The notes below the pieces were generated by a model, which saw nothing but the letters and a program-made list of their open reading frames with translations, searched no databases and was not told where the DNA came from. 64,000 bases of DNA, taken from Turbatrix aceti. Lineage: Eukaryota > Nematoda > Chromadorea > Rhabditida > Panagrolaimidae. The position numbers and the translations under genes were made by a program. Every line of letters begins with the position of its first letter. The first letter of the stretch is position 1. Of this stretch, positions 32,963 through 44,067 are shown one piece after another. The DNA is taken from positions 5,170,718 through 5,234,717 of the forward strand of contig OZ017768.1 in assembly GCA_963969345.1 (NCBI GenBank), written 5' to 3'.

Positions 32963-34892
32963 ATGAAAGTTTTCATTGCCATTTCGGGTCTCTCATCATT
33001 GCCATTGATTTCAAAAGTCAATGAAGTGATCGCAAACCTTGCAACGGCATTTGCAGCAAACTTTGAATTTCACGTTACTTTGGTGAGTTTTTTTACGTGT
33101 TTTTCACATTGTTGAGCGAACTTACTTCGGAGTTTTTATTTAGCTTCAACGCGCTGTTATTTCATTTTTTTACAGATTTCAATCGGCAACAAGACCACTG
33201 TGGTTTACGATCGTTTCTATGATTTTGAAGAGAAGGAGTGCAAAGCGGCACTCGATCGGTATGATTTTCAGTTCTTGAATTCGTGTTTTATAAAACGTGC
33301 TTCTTTTCAGCGTAAAATTCGAAGGCGAAGCACAATGGGAATCGCTCGGAGCTTTCTTCTTCAGTTCCAGTGATATCCAAGAAGGGCACTGCTTCATTTT
33401 TACTGCTGACGATCACGACTGTCGGGAAGACCTCGAAATACCCGTGCCATACACGTTTTTCGTCTTTGACAAGACCAATGTCCTTCCTCGGCTCGGTGAC
33501 AATCGTTTTGACTCTGTCGATCGCCTCATCGAAACCTGCAGAATTTGGTTGCCTGCCATGGACAGCGTTTCTCTGATCACTGCTATCGGCAGGGTCAACT
33601 GCCACACACAGCCCAGAATGTCCTACCGTAAAATCGAGAAAAAGGTCTGCAGCTTGTCCAGGCTTCCTGTTTTTACGATGCCAGATGTGACCCGTCAGAA
33701 ATTCAAACTCGTCGACGTGTTTTCAGCTGAGAATTCGTTCAAGAGTTTGGGGTGCTCTTATAACCTGATTCGTGAGTTTTTTTTTTATCTTTTTCGTCGA
33801 TACTGGGGTTCCTGACAAGGAATTTATCCGTTTTTTTGTTCTCGAACGAACATGAACATTTTATAAATTCTGTTCGAGAAATCGAACGAACGCGAACATT
33901 TTTGCCAGTGTTCGCGAACGAACAACAAACAGATTTTTAGCAAATTTTATACAAAATTTTGTTCAAACTGGGCATAAAAACGTAAACTTCGGTACTATGC
34001 GTTTTCACGTTTTTGGTGACAGTATTCCTACACTTTTTATTGCCGAAGGCAATTGACACTATTTGTCATTTTTGGAAAAAAAATTACATCAAAATCGGCA
34101 TCATTAAACTTTTATCTAAATTTTTGTTCGTTTTGAGCACGGACGTTCTTTGGACGATTTTTGGCGGTTCACGGCATTTTTAGGTAAGAATAAATATATT
34201 TTTACATTTTTTTCGAATTCTTTTTTGGCAAAAATTCACGAAGTAAATATTTTCAATTTTTACCTTTCGTATTCTTTTTGGAAATTCTTTATGGGCATTT
34301 TCCGATTTCAGCGATCACCGAAAACGACCGCCAGATGGCCTCAACTGTCTACCGAGCTCTGCTGGGAACGAGAACCGACAAAGTGGATCGCTGCAAGGCG
34401 GCTCTCATACAGCGTCAAAACGAGTGGTTTCTGCTCCGGGCAGTCGACCGCTACTCTGCGGGAACCGAGCGTTTCCAGCTCACCCTCCACTACGTGTCCC
34501 CGGAGACGATGGAGTTCATCAAGAGGGGCAAGAGGCCTTCTGACGTCCCACTCAAATACCACACACACATTTCGTTCGCAAACCGGGAATCCATCGACGA
34601 AGTCTTCATCAAATTTGACCGTCTCTTCCGTCGTGGAAACAATACCGAAAACCGAGCAGTACAGATTGAAAACTTGAAAAAGGGACTGTACACGACGATC
34701 TTCGCGGGCGCTATTTTCACGCCGGCTGAGACAGCGAAGGTCTTCCGGGAGATCATCGCTTTTCGCATGGCAGAGGCGCCGGAGCCCGTCAAACCGCTCC
34801 TGGAACAGCTTCTCAAGGCGCTCAACGATCCAAACGGTCTGGCGAATGCTCTGGACATTCTTCAAGAACAGGAGAAAAAGTCTGCGGGTTAG
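32963..34892 (+). CDS. Unrecognised 414-residue protein, possibly INTS14-like
   Basis: Four exons, 32963-33082, 33176-33258, 33311-33771 and 34312-34892, join in phase to 414 residues starting MKVFIAISGL. The first 150 residues read as alternating strands and helices (KVFIAISGL, FHVTLISIG, HCFIFTADDH, YTFFVFDKTN), as in a Rossmann or von Willebrand A-like fold, but no MIDAS DxSxS motif is present. A segment SLITAIGRVNCHTQPR and the later KFKLVDVFS weakly recall the middle of Integrator subunit 14. The C-terminus is helical and charged and ends EQEKKSAG. There is no signal peptide and no membrane segment. The INTS14 idea is a guess from general layout only. Intron 3 contains a repeat element. 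Confidence 0.55.
33820..34150 (-). repeat. GTTCGCGAAC-family element, sister copy of 10941-11288 (reverse)
   Basis: Starts CCGTTTTTTTGTTCTCGAAC, contains GTTCGCGAACGAACAACAAA, and has the central block CTTCGGTACTATGCG to TTATTGCCGAAGGCAATTGA. This block is the reverse complement of 11046-11140 with few differences. It sits in intron 3 of the unknown gene. Confidence 0.75.
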
Positions 34893-34991
34893 ATTGCAGT
34901 TACTGGTTGACTCAAAATCGGGAATGTCGGTTTCTTTGTTTTTTGTTCATTCGTACGCGTCATAAAATTATACAATCAAAAAAACGAGCAC

Positions 34992-35728
34992 TCATACTTC
35001 AAAACGGGGCCCATCGACAAGTTCGAGGCCAGCTATGGCGTCACAGAATCGATCGACGATTTCATGGACTTGGAATTCGTATTTGTGGTTTTTGAGTTTT
35101 TCAATGACATCTTCGAGTTTTCGAATTGACTGCTGTTCGAGGTCTTCTTCGCCATCGACGGCGACTTGAGACGGTTTACTCTGGTTGTGTTTAGGAACGT
35201 TATCCCGATCAGCAGCCTCGATCTTAGGATCCGGCTTATCCTAAAAATTCGTCCCAAGAGTTTTTTTCGTCGCGAGAAAAACTCAGTAAAAGACAAAAAC
35301 CCACAATCAAAAGCCCATGACCGTAATGCGCCAAATTTCCCGTGACATTACATTTCCCATCAGTAGTTCGAATAATCTTGACATAGGCAGGACATGATTT
35401 GGGTTGGCTCAGGGATCCAAGACCGACCATAGGCCGGTTACAAGATTTTGTTTCGTAGCTCGCTCCATCCCTGCGGGTTTGCCTATTCCTGATCTGAATA
35501 AATTTGAAAAATTCGGTGCGTTCGACGGACTTGAGGCAAGCCTAAAATAATGTTGAACCAAAAAATCAAAAAAATTATTTTAGGCCAGGCTCGACTTACG
35601 GTCATTTCAGCCTCTGAATCAAAATTCCAGTTGACAGGTTCCAAATCGAAATTGTGGCTTGCTTGAAGGTGATAAACCAGACAATCAACAGAACTGAAGG
35701 GTATAAGACAGTGAACGCACAATTTCAT
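34992..35728 (-). CDS. Small C2H2 zinc-finger protein with a transposase-like CPA..HYGH module
   Basis: Three exons, 35600-35728, 35305-35541 and 34992-35240, give 204 residues starting MKLCVHCLIPF. Residues 4-25 form a C2H2 finger (CVHC, then H-x4-H in YHLQASH). The middle exon holds KSCPAYVKIIRTTDGKCNVTGNLAHYGH; the part CPAYVKI with a downstream HYGH recalls the WRKY/FLYWCH/FAR1-type DNA-binding modules of Mutator-like transposases, written here as a resemblance only. The C-terminus is helical and acidic (EEDLEQQSIRKLEDVIEKLK). It could be a domesticated transposase DNA-binding domain. It is head-to-head with WDR6, 137 bases apart. Confidence 0.6.
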
Positions 35729-35865
35729 GATCAACAGAAAAAAGTACTCCTCGAGGACTGTTTTGAGCCTCTGATTTGAAAAGGTTGATTGAATCGTTCC
35801 GTGAGAGTGTCTCAGCACGAAAAAATCGCCAAGGCAAAAAATGAACTTGCATTTTTTTGAGGGGT
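35729..35865. promoter_or_regulatory. Very short bidirectional 5' region
   Basis: Only 137 bases separate the start codons of the zinc-finger gene (-) and WDR6 (+), so the two must share a core promoter region or overlap in their 5' UTRs. No TATA box is evident. Confidence 0.45.
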
Positions 35866-38800
35866 ATGTCAGCGATTGTTGGGCATCGTTTCGCCCTACT
35901 TTTCGATCAAAATCGGTTTCTTTATTCAGGTGAGGCTGCCACGGATTGATTGAAATGCTAAATATTTTTTGAAAATTTCAGGCAATGGAAACCAGCTTGA
36001 ACTTTACGATTTTGGCAGGGATGAAGTCAAACTTGTTGACTCGCAGATTGTGCTGCCTGCTTCGGCTGCTATCAAGACCATTACCAGGCATTTAGTCGGA
36101 ATCGTGATTACGGGGCAAGGTTTTGTGACGATTGTGGATGCATGGACACTTTTGCCGTTGACTTCTGTGCTGGATTTGAGGGAATTCATCCTTGAAACTG
36201 CTGTTTTGGAAGATGATTCGGTACTTTGGGTTTTATAATAAAAAAATTGATTTGGGGTTTATAAAGTAAAATTTTTTAGATAATTTTGGTCACGTTTACT
36301 CGCCAGATCGTTGTCCTGCGATTGGAGCAAGCCAAGCTCGTCGAAGTTCGGCGTTTGGTTCTCGGAAAGCGTTCGACGATGTTAGTTTTTTTTCCACCGA
36401 TTTTAAACTAACCATTGCGCTTTCAGTTACTCCGCTCTTCTCTGCGGCAACACATTTGACACTCTGGAACTCTTCAGTGGTGGAATATTCGGTCAGGTAG
36501 ACTGCTACAATTTTGTTTCCGGTCCTGAACTCAGGCAAACTCTGAAAATCCATGAAGTGAGTGATCCACGCTTTTTTTTCACAATTTACGATACATTCTC
36601 TCCAGGGAATGGTTTTCTGCATCAGGAGAGTCGGGGATTTTATATTCACGGTCTCCGACGACCGAAGCGTTGCCGTGACCCGCCTCGACACCGGCAAACG
36701 TGTTATCCGGGCTTTTCGGCACTCTACCCGTCTTCACGGCCTCGCTGTCGACTTTCCTCGGCGCAGAGTGGTTACCGCAGGCTCAGAAGTTTGCGTCTGG
36801 GACCTCAGCGACGACGGTGACCTGAAATTGGCCCAGGTTCTGGATACAGGGGTTATCGATGTTCGCTGCGTCGTCATCGAACAAGAAACCGGCCGAGCAG
36901 TTCTCGCGTCGTCGTTTGGGTCTCTCACTGCCTTCTGGCCGTTGACAGACGGTGTCAGGACTCGGATTCTGGAACTGCCGAATGTCGTGCGGACTTTTGT
37001 CACCAACCCTGGGGTCGAGGATCTCATTTTTCTGGATTCTGAGAAGTCGCTGACCCTGGTGGATTCTGAGGGTCAAAGAGTTTTCCACGACCCTCATTGC
37101 AGCCTCAGATTTGACACGATTTCCATCAGTGGCGATGGAAGGCTTTTGGCGGTTACAAATGACTGGCGCGTGCTTGTTTTCGATGCTGCAACCCTCAAAT
37201 TGAGGTTTTCGCAGGTTGTTCAGGTAAAACTTTTTTGAATTATTTTTCTGGCTTGAAATCAAAATTCTCAACGGATGGATTTTTTTGCTTCGAGCGAGGT
37301 CATAAAAAATGCGGCCCGGCAACCAGGAATTCTTGAAAAAAATCGTTTATGGAAGCCAAAATGATTCAAAAAATTGTAAAAAAAATTAAAAATACTGCTT
37401 TTTTATACACTATTTTCAAATTTTTATAAAACTTAGCACAAAATGTACATTTTTGGACACAATGCCACGATTCAGTTTTAGGACGGAGTCCTGGGCGGCG
37501 TATTATTCGTCGGCCACCGATTACTCGCTTTTGGCAAAAACGGCAACGGCCTAGGCCTTATCCTCGACGGCCATCAAGTCGAAGCAGAGAAATGGCACGT
37601 CACGCAGGGTCTCCCAGTCAAATCCGGTGTTGAAGTTGACGGCCGCGTCTTTATGGGCCTTTCAACAGGCTTTGTCTCCATCTTCGACCCGTCATCCAGC
37701 ACATCTATCCCTACGGTTTCCGCCCGGCTTCATGAGAACCGAGAAAGCATTCTAGCCCTCATCTCACACAAAGACGCCCTCTTCGCCGCTACCTTCGACG
37801 GGAGATTCGTCGCCTTCGCTTTCGACGCGGCGACCAACCAGGTCGAGATCCTCCAAAGCAGGAAGGTGCTCGAACGCACCGGCGGCTTCGTTGTGGATTC
37901 CAACGATCGTCTTCTGCTCTGGGGCTTTCGCACGAATGTGTTGCACGTTGTGTGCCCCTCTACGCAGGCTACGCTCGCGGTTTTCGATTGTGGCGGGGGA
38001 AATCGCATCTGTCGACTGCACGCCACAAATGAACACTTTGTTTTCTGTGCCATTGCCAAGGGCAAGATTCATGTCGCGGAGTTGCGGCAGAAACAGATCG
38101 ATCACGTTGTCGTAGGTTTACTTTGACACAAATGCAAAAAAACTGGCCTAAAAATCAGTCCGCCGTGGTTTTTAGGCTATTTTTTGGTTTTTAGGCTAAA
38201 TTTTGAGTCCGAAGCCGCGGCAACTTATTTTTTGAAAAAAAAATTTTTTTTTCGTTCGTTTCGGGATCATTTTTTCAAAATTTTTTTAATGTTTTTTTTT
38301 GAAAAAAGCTTTCAAATTTTTACCGTTTGCCTCCGGCCGAATTTTATGCCCATTTTTTTATTTTATTTTTTTTTCTCGCCACCGATCATGCCAAAATATA
38401 TTTTTTTCTTTTCAGGGCCCCTTTCACAAGCACACGGTCTACGGCGCAGTCGTACTCTCTGGCGGCGCCGTGTGCACCGTCAGCATCGATACGGAAATCT
38501 GCCTTCTGAACGTAGACCCCCTCACCGGACGCCTGGAGCAGTTCTGGAGGTCCAGGGATCACAAGAGCAGCGTCCACGCGATCACCGGCCTAGATATTGA
38601 GCCTGGATTCCGACTTGTTGCTACGGTCGGCGGGTGCTCAGAACTGAGGCTTTGGAGGGCTCGCGATGGATGTAAGTTCCCCATCTGTGAAATCAGGTGA
38701 ATAAATCTGGCGCCTTTTTAGTCCTCCAACCCCTCCTGGTCCACCAATCAACGTTGAAGGGCAACGACACCCGCTACGTTAACGTCCAGCTCGCTGTTTA

Positions 38801-39614
38801 CGGCGACCAGGTCATCGCTTTTGCCGCGGCTTCAATCCGGGAGTTTCACGTCTTTTACATCCGTGCTTCGAGTGAATCTGCCGTTGTGGAAAGAGTGGAA
38901 CGCTTCAAACCCTTTGACTACTCAACTCCGCTAAAAATAGCTCCAACTGCCCATCCGGAATTTGTCTTCGTCGGGTGGTCTTCAGGAACGGTGTACTGCG
39001 TCGAGTGGGGTTTGCCTGCAGAAAACAAATCCATCCTTGCTCGTTCCCAGCCCACGGGCGGCATCTCAGCACTCGTGGCACTGGATTGCCTGCCCCGAGC
39101 GTGTATTGCCGGCACTGCAGGTGGTGCCATTGTAATAATGGATTTTGATCAACCAGACGAAGCACAGAAAAGTGTAACCACATTCGAAGTTGTCTTTTCA
39201 AGCACGCTTACGGGTGAGTCAGGATCAGTGGTCTTGCGGGGAAAATAACGTTGATACACATTTTATAAAAACATGTCGACTGTTTCTTTCGTGGTTTTGT
39301 TTTCTTCTGTGGGTCATTATAGCTGTTTTCTGATTTCAGGACTCCATTGCAAGCCATGCCCGGATGACCCAGGAGCCAGAATAGTGGCCAGTGCCGCCAC
39401 GTACTACGATCTGAAGCTGTCAAGGCTGGAACGAGTCCCGGACAACGACGGTGGCGGTGTTTGGCAACTTACTCATCTCAGGGAATTCAAGTCTATTGTT
39501 GGAGACATTATCGGACTTGTGCCTTTTGCTGATGGCACCGTCGACGACGATGACAGATACGTCGTTTATGGACAGGGTATCGAAGTTGTTTCCTTCGAAG
39601 CTGCAAGTTGTTGA
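35866..39614 (+). CDS. WDR6: WDR6-like WD40 protein (tRNA 2'-O-methylation cofactor)
   Basis: In other eukaryotes WDR6/Trm734 partners with FTSJ1/Trm7 to methylate position 34 of tRNAs in the cytoplasm. Coding exons begin at 35866 (MSAIVGHRFALLF) and include 35982-36220, 36280 onward, about 36607-37224, 37483-38113, 38417-38670, about 38721-39210 and 39341-39614. The protein is about 1000 residues and is made of degenerate WD repeats. The most diagnostic part is GMVFCIRRVGDFIFTVSDDR followed by RAFRHSTRLHGLAVDF and VVTAGSEVCVWDL, which matches the second-propeller pattern of WDR6. Further repeats run to the end (VVATVGGCSELRLWRARDG-like, and VFVGWSSGTVYCVEW). WDR6 members are about 1100 residues. 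Some internal exon edges are approximate, and another large WD protein cannot be fully excluded. Confidence 0.72.
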
Positions 39615-40074
39615 TTTTTGATGTTAATGATCGTTATAAATTGTTTTATTTTTGACGAAACTGAATGCTGAATTGGTAGAAAACCCAGAGTGTATCTGAA
39701 CAGACAATTTGAAAAAAAACTGTTTTTTCTATAAAAAATGAACGTAAAAGAACTAAAAAATTATCGTTATTCAGTAACAAAATGGCGCCACAAAAGATAA
39801 CAAAATTGCGAACTTTCAATGTTATGCAGGGCATCTGACGTAATACTTTACGGACAAAAAACGTTATTCCCCAAAAACAGTGCCTGAAACGTAACAAAAT
39901 AGCAACTATTTTTTTGTTATTCGGCGCACCTGAAATAACGTTTTATGAAAAACAAAATGTTATTTATTTTCAAATAAAAAACAGCGCCAAGAAACGTTAC
40001 ATTTTACGATAAAATTGATATTATGTTTTACGATCATTTTTTGTCATACTGTAATCTATCGTAAATTAAGTGAG
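39615..40074. other. Intergenic region with recurrent GTAACAAAAT motifs
   Basis: No gene. The words GTAACAAAAT, GATAACAAAA, CGTTATT and GGCGC recur several times, suggesting an old decayed repeat, but no clean termini can be drawn. Confidence 0.4.
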
Positions 40075-40797
40075 ATGTCATCGATCTACTACATCTTCGT
40101 CATCAACAGAGCGGGCAGTCTCATCTTCGACTGGGAAAACAAGGATGACGATCCGATTCGCATCGAAAAGACCTTCGCATACCCGCTTGACATCCAAATC
40201 GAGCCTGTCGACTCGAAGCCCACCGTCGTCTTCGGCGAACGCGATGGCATCCGTGTCAAGCACGTCGTCAGTGCCATTAACGGCCTCCCCATCGCTGGCC
40301 TCAAATTTACGTCTCCCGAGGGTGAAGAGCTCGGATTCATGGAATATATCGCGGATGAGAAAAACTACCCTCTGAATCTCACGTTCACGCAGCCTACGCT
40401 AACGGCAAATGACAAGATCATCATTGCGTCGACGTTTCACTCACTCTACGAGATCGCCGCCCAGCTGAGTCCTGCGGTGTCCAGTTCAGGTATCAAGCTG
40501 CTTGAAACCACGCAATTCAAGTAAGTAACAAAAAAATACAGTAGACATAAAAAATTTCATTTTTTTAGGCTACACTGCTTCCAGGCGATCACGAGTATCA
40601 AATTCGTCGTCGTAACCTCCGTAACTTCAAATGTCAATATTGAAGCCTTCCTCCGCAAGCTCTATGAGCTTTACGCCGATTTTGCACTCAAAAACCCATT
40701 TTACACCATGGACATGCCCATCAGATGCGACAAATTCGACGACGGACTTCGACAACTCCTGGATAAACCAGAAAAATCGTACATAGTCAGTCTGTAA
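40075..40797 (+). CDS. TRAPPC4: TRAPP complex subunit 4 (synbindin/Trs23)
   Basis: Core subunit of the TRAPP tethering complexes, which act as Rab1/Ypt1 exchange factors in ER-Golgi and autophagic traffic. Two exons, 40075-40520 and 40569-40797, encode 224 residues (human 219). Conserved blocks are FVINRAGSLI at the start, EKTFAYPLDI, FGERDGIRVKHVVSAINGLP, MLAS-like IIASTFHSLYEIAAQLSP, SSGIKLLETTQFKLHCFQ across the splice junction, TSIKFVVV, LRKLYELYADFALKNPFY and MPIRCDKFD. The longin-like fold with its PDZ-like insertion is preserved. The start MSSIYYIF fits the family N-terminus. Confidence 0.96.
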
Positions 40798-41075
40798 CGA
40801 TCGCGATCGTAATCATTTCGCTTCGAGACAACGGGATATATTCACAACAATGTTACCGCCTTTTTTTGAAGAATAACGATCGTATTCTGCTGGTTACTGT
40901 CACTGTAGCAATGTTGTTGTTTCTTTTTTTTTTGAAAAAAAATACTGTTCTAATCATGGAAATCCGAACTCGCCATTTATACTATTACGAGTTGTAAAAA
41001 TCTCGCATGTCTACTTCGAAGCGCGGAATGTCGAGCTGATCACGTCATTGTTTTTTTTTTCGTTGTAGAGAGACG
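40798..41075. other. Short intergenic spacer before LAMTOR4
   Basis: T-rich. It contains the TRAPPC4 3' flank and LAMTOR4 5' flank, and no other feature. Confidence 0.5.
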
Positions 41076-41703
41076 ATGTCGACGACGTTATCGGAAGTTG
41101 ACTTTCTCGACAGCGTGCCCAACAGAGCTGGTTACGCTATCATCGAGGATGGTCTCGTCGTTCAGGTTGGTTCATTTGGGGTCCGAAGTAAGGCCTAAAA
41201 TCCGAACGGCCGACTGAAAAACAATTCGAATGCATTTTTTTCAAATAAAATGTTTTTTAGTGTTTGAACCGGATTTTTTCTACTTTTTACCAAGTGTATA
41301 ATTTCTTCGCGTTTTTACTAAATTTTTGATTGTTTGGAATAAAAATTGGTTTAGAATTCGGTCAAATTTTTCCAAAAAATGACCCTAAAACACAACAAAA
41401 AAAATTTTTCAAACTCTTTTGTCTGATTTTTTAGGCGGTTTTTTTTTCATTTTTGAACGTTTGATATTTTTTTAGTCTGACGGAGAACTCGAACACGTAC
41501 CGGATCCCCTGTTGAAGCAGTTCATCCAGGTCATCAACGCAGGAACATCAAATCAGGTGATTCCAGATGAGAAATTTCACTCGGTGTCGATCAATTTCAT
41601 GAATGACTACTCTTACACGCTGACCGTCGTCGGCAAGAGGATCGTCGTCATCAAGCAAAATCTCTGTCCCACAGAAAACGATTCCGTAGCCAGTGTTTCG
41701 TGA
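41076..41703 (+). CDS. LAMTOR4: Ragulator complex subunit LAMTOR4
   Basis: Small roadblock-like subunit of the Ragulator, which anchors Rag GTPases and mTORC1 to the lysosome. Two exons, 41076-41165 and 41476-41703, give 105 residues (human 99). The human pattern [25 protein letters not shown] is echoed by VPNRAGYAIIEDGLVVQSDG with ELEHVPD after it, and the C-terminal strands SINFMNDYSYTLTVVGKR and IVVIKQN match the human [24 protein letters not shown]. The 310-base intron is T-rich and carries no clear repeat. It lies just downstream of TRAPPC4 on the same strand. Confidence 0.85.
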
Positions 41704-42070
41704 GCGCATCGTCGTCGACATCGTTTATCGTTCTACGTTGTTTTACCATTTTATAGATGTGTTTTTATAATCCTGTCCCCGCCAAATTTTTAACCCTGGA
41801 TTTCTCCGATTTTTTTAGCAATCATCCTCTCCAAAGACGATATTTATCTGTGTATAGCATTCATTCATTCCCCTGTCCAACTCATTTGTAGCCTTGTAGA
41901 ATTATTATAAATTAATTGCATGTTATCAATTATTTTTATTTATGCCAAGTGTGTTTTTTTCGAGTTATAAAACAGCGTTATTGAGAAAAAAAGAGGTAGG
42001 TTGTGTACGTACTTGTATGTACATTTTTGAGGTCGTATTGTTTCAAGTTTTTCAAACAGGGCGGATTAGA
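41704..42070. other. Convergent 3' region of LAMTOR4 and the membrane-protein gene
   Basis: AT-rich and without genes. AATTATTATAAATTAATTG-type sequence near 41900 gives no clear signal. Confidence 0.4.
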
Positions 42071-43070
42071 TTAGTCCTTCTTGGCACTACCGCCGCTCCG
42101 GAGAACTCGCTGATCATCAAGCTCCTCCTCTCTCTGGATCCTGAAGAAAATAACGAGGAGCAAAGAGACGTATAACAGCGCGATGACGAAGGGCGTCGTA
42201 TGACTGATATCGTAGATACTGAGGACAAAATGCGCGTATAAATGCACGGCAACGACGGTAACTTGTGTCACGATGCGGGACGCGATATACGCCCGCTGTT
42301 GATTGAGTGAGAAATTGATAGCTGCCACAGAGACAATTCCTGCGAAAAGTGAATAAATGCCGAATTGCCGGCTTTCCAGTTTATGGATGCCATCGAGCAG
42401 GTAGCTGGGTTTGATGATCACTTTTAAAATCTGGTTCGGAAAAGCAAAGTTTGTCAGGCAGTAGACGAAGGAGAGCGCCGCGTCCGCGAAGAAGAGGCGC
42501 TCGACGTCGAACGACCCCCGACGGCCCTCGATGTAGCGCTGCGTCCGCTGGCACATGACATTGATCTGCTCCGGGAGACGTCGAGGAGAACGGAGGAACT
42601 TGACAAGCTCGGCCACAAACCAGATTCCGTTGAGCGCGAGCAGCGGCACGAGGTGGTCCTCGTTGAAGCGGACACCCCGGGTCGAGCTGGCCGAGAGGTT
42701 GTACGCGGTCAGAAACTGCGTTCCCAGCAACAGTCCCGCGGTCACCGCCTTGGCGAACGCGACTACCGGCTCGGGACGCACTCCACCGTGTGCGTAGCTG
42801 GCGAGGACGGCAAAGCCGACGTGGAAGGCAGCTGCGAAGCGCTGCAGCGAACCGTGGAGCTCGTCGAAGGAGCCGGTGACGAGCGGGGCGTTCAGAAGCG
42901 CTCGGCCAGGCCAGGAGAATCCCAGCGACGAGGAGGTGGAATCCTGCTTCGACGTGGACCTGGTACCTGTGCGAAATCGCCGTCGACGCTACCAGACCGC
43001 CGAGGGCCAGGTGCGGGAGAATGGGTAGTGGTGGCAGAGGAGGCAGCCACGACGCGATCGCGTCCAACAT
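42071..43070 (-). CDS. Multi-pass membrane protein with two TP53I11-like halves; frame break near 42905
   Basis: Two long frames overlap. The upstream one (from ATG at 43070) has good membrane sequence up to GFHLLVAGILLAWP. The downstream one continues with GRALLNAPLVTGSFDELHG and runs to the stop at 42071-42073. No GT-AG intron lies exactly at the junction. Either one base differs within CTGGCCTGGCC at about 42905-42915 (a sequence error or a real frameshift), or a 49-base intron at about 42933-42981 (GTAGCG..GCAG) removes part of the first helix. The product is about 330 residues with about eight hydrophobic segments. Each half has the order helix, FP or WP turn, RLYG-like loop, helix pair, as in TP53I11, so an internal duplication is likely. 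No enzymatic motif is seen. It ends RSGGSAKKD. Confidence 0.6.
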
Positions 43071-44067
43071 CCGAAAAAGAAGAAAATCATTTTTATAATT
43101 TTAAAAAAATTAAAAATCCTCGAAAACAATTTATTTTAAAATTAAAAATAAAGTTCCAAAGGGTAACAGTGCAAAACAAAATGTGAAAACTTGTCACCAC
43201 AGTTTCACATTGTGAACGAACACCACTTATGCCCGGATTTGGGCAATAATTGACTTATGACTCGTCGAACTCCACTGAAGCGCGCTCGCGAGAGACAAAA
43301 TAGGGTGGAACAAGCGGGGGATGAATGCGAATGCATGGGGTGCGATTAGGGCCCTTTGGATGTCCGGGAGTGCCGGAAAATCAATGGCGAACGAACGGCA
43401 GAGTGGCATTTTGCACGCTGCGACCCTCGCCCTCTCGCCTCGGTCGGTTGGTTGGTCAGCTGACCGAACTGCGCGTTGAAGGCCGCCGCCGCTGGCCGGG
43501 GGCGATGCGGTGGCGCGGAAGAAGGAAAACAATGGATAATATTATATTGGGTGCGCGAAAGCAGCGAAGAAGACAAGAAGACCTAGGTTTGTTGGACCGA
43601 CCTGACCGCGGTCGTCGGTCTCGACAAACACTCACAAAGAAATTGAAGATGTCCCTCTCGTAAGTTGAGTCTGTTTTGACGCAGGTTGACGACCTGCTCG
43701 ACTCGCTCACACACCCACAGGGTCGTTCGAAGTATAACTTGTACAACCGAGAGGCAAAGAGGCACAGTGGTTTGGTAGAGAAAACAAACCGCATTATTTT
43801 ATCGAAAAAACCACAAAAGTAAAAAAGTGCCGTAAAAAATACCGTAATCCGCAATACTTCATTTTAGCACCTGTTTTTTGGTTATGAAAACCGCAAACCG
43901 AAGAATTGAAAATTCCTACTTCAATTTGAAAAATCCATCTTTGAAAAAAACTTGCAACATTTTTTTGATACCAGTTTTTGGCAAAATGTCTCAAACACAC
44001 ATCAAATTTTCGCAGAACCACAAATTTTTCCCTGATTTTATAACATTTCCATGACTCCTGCTTTCAA
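43071..44067. other. Divergent intergenic region between the membrane protein (-) and ALKBH8 (+)
   Basis: About 1 kb without a convincing gene. The part 43250-43620 is GC-richer and likely contains a promoter or 5' UTR for the minus-strand gene. The rest is AT-rich. Confidence 0.45.

Noticed and set aside
42381..42880. Arg-rich continuation of the first minus frame past the membrane-protein junction
   Set aside because: The other frame gives hydrophobic helices to a proper stop; the Arg/Pro-rich reading is out of frame.
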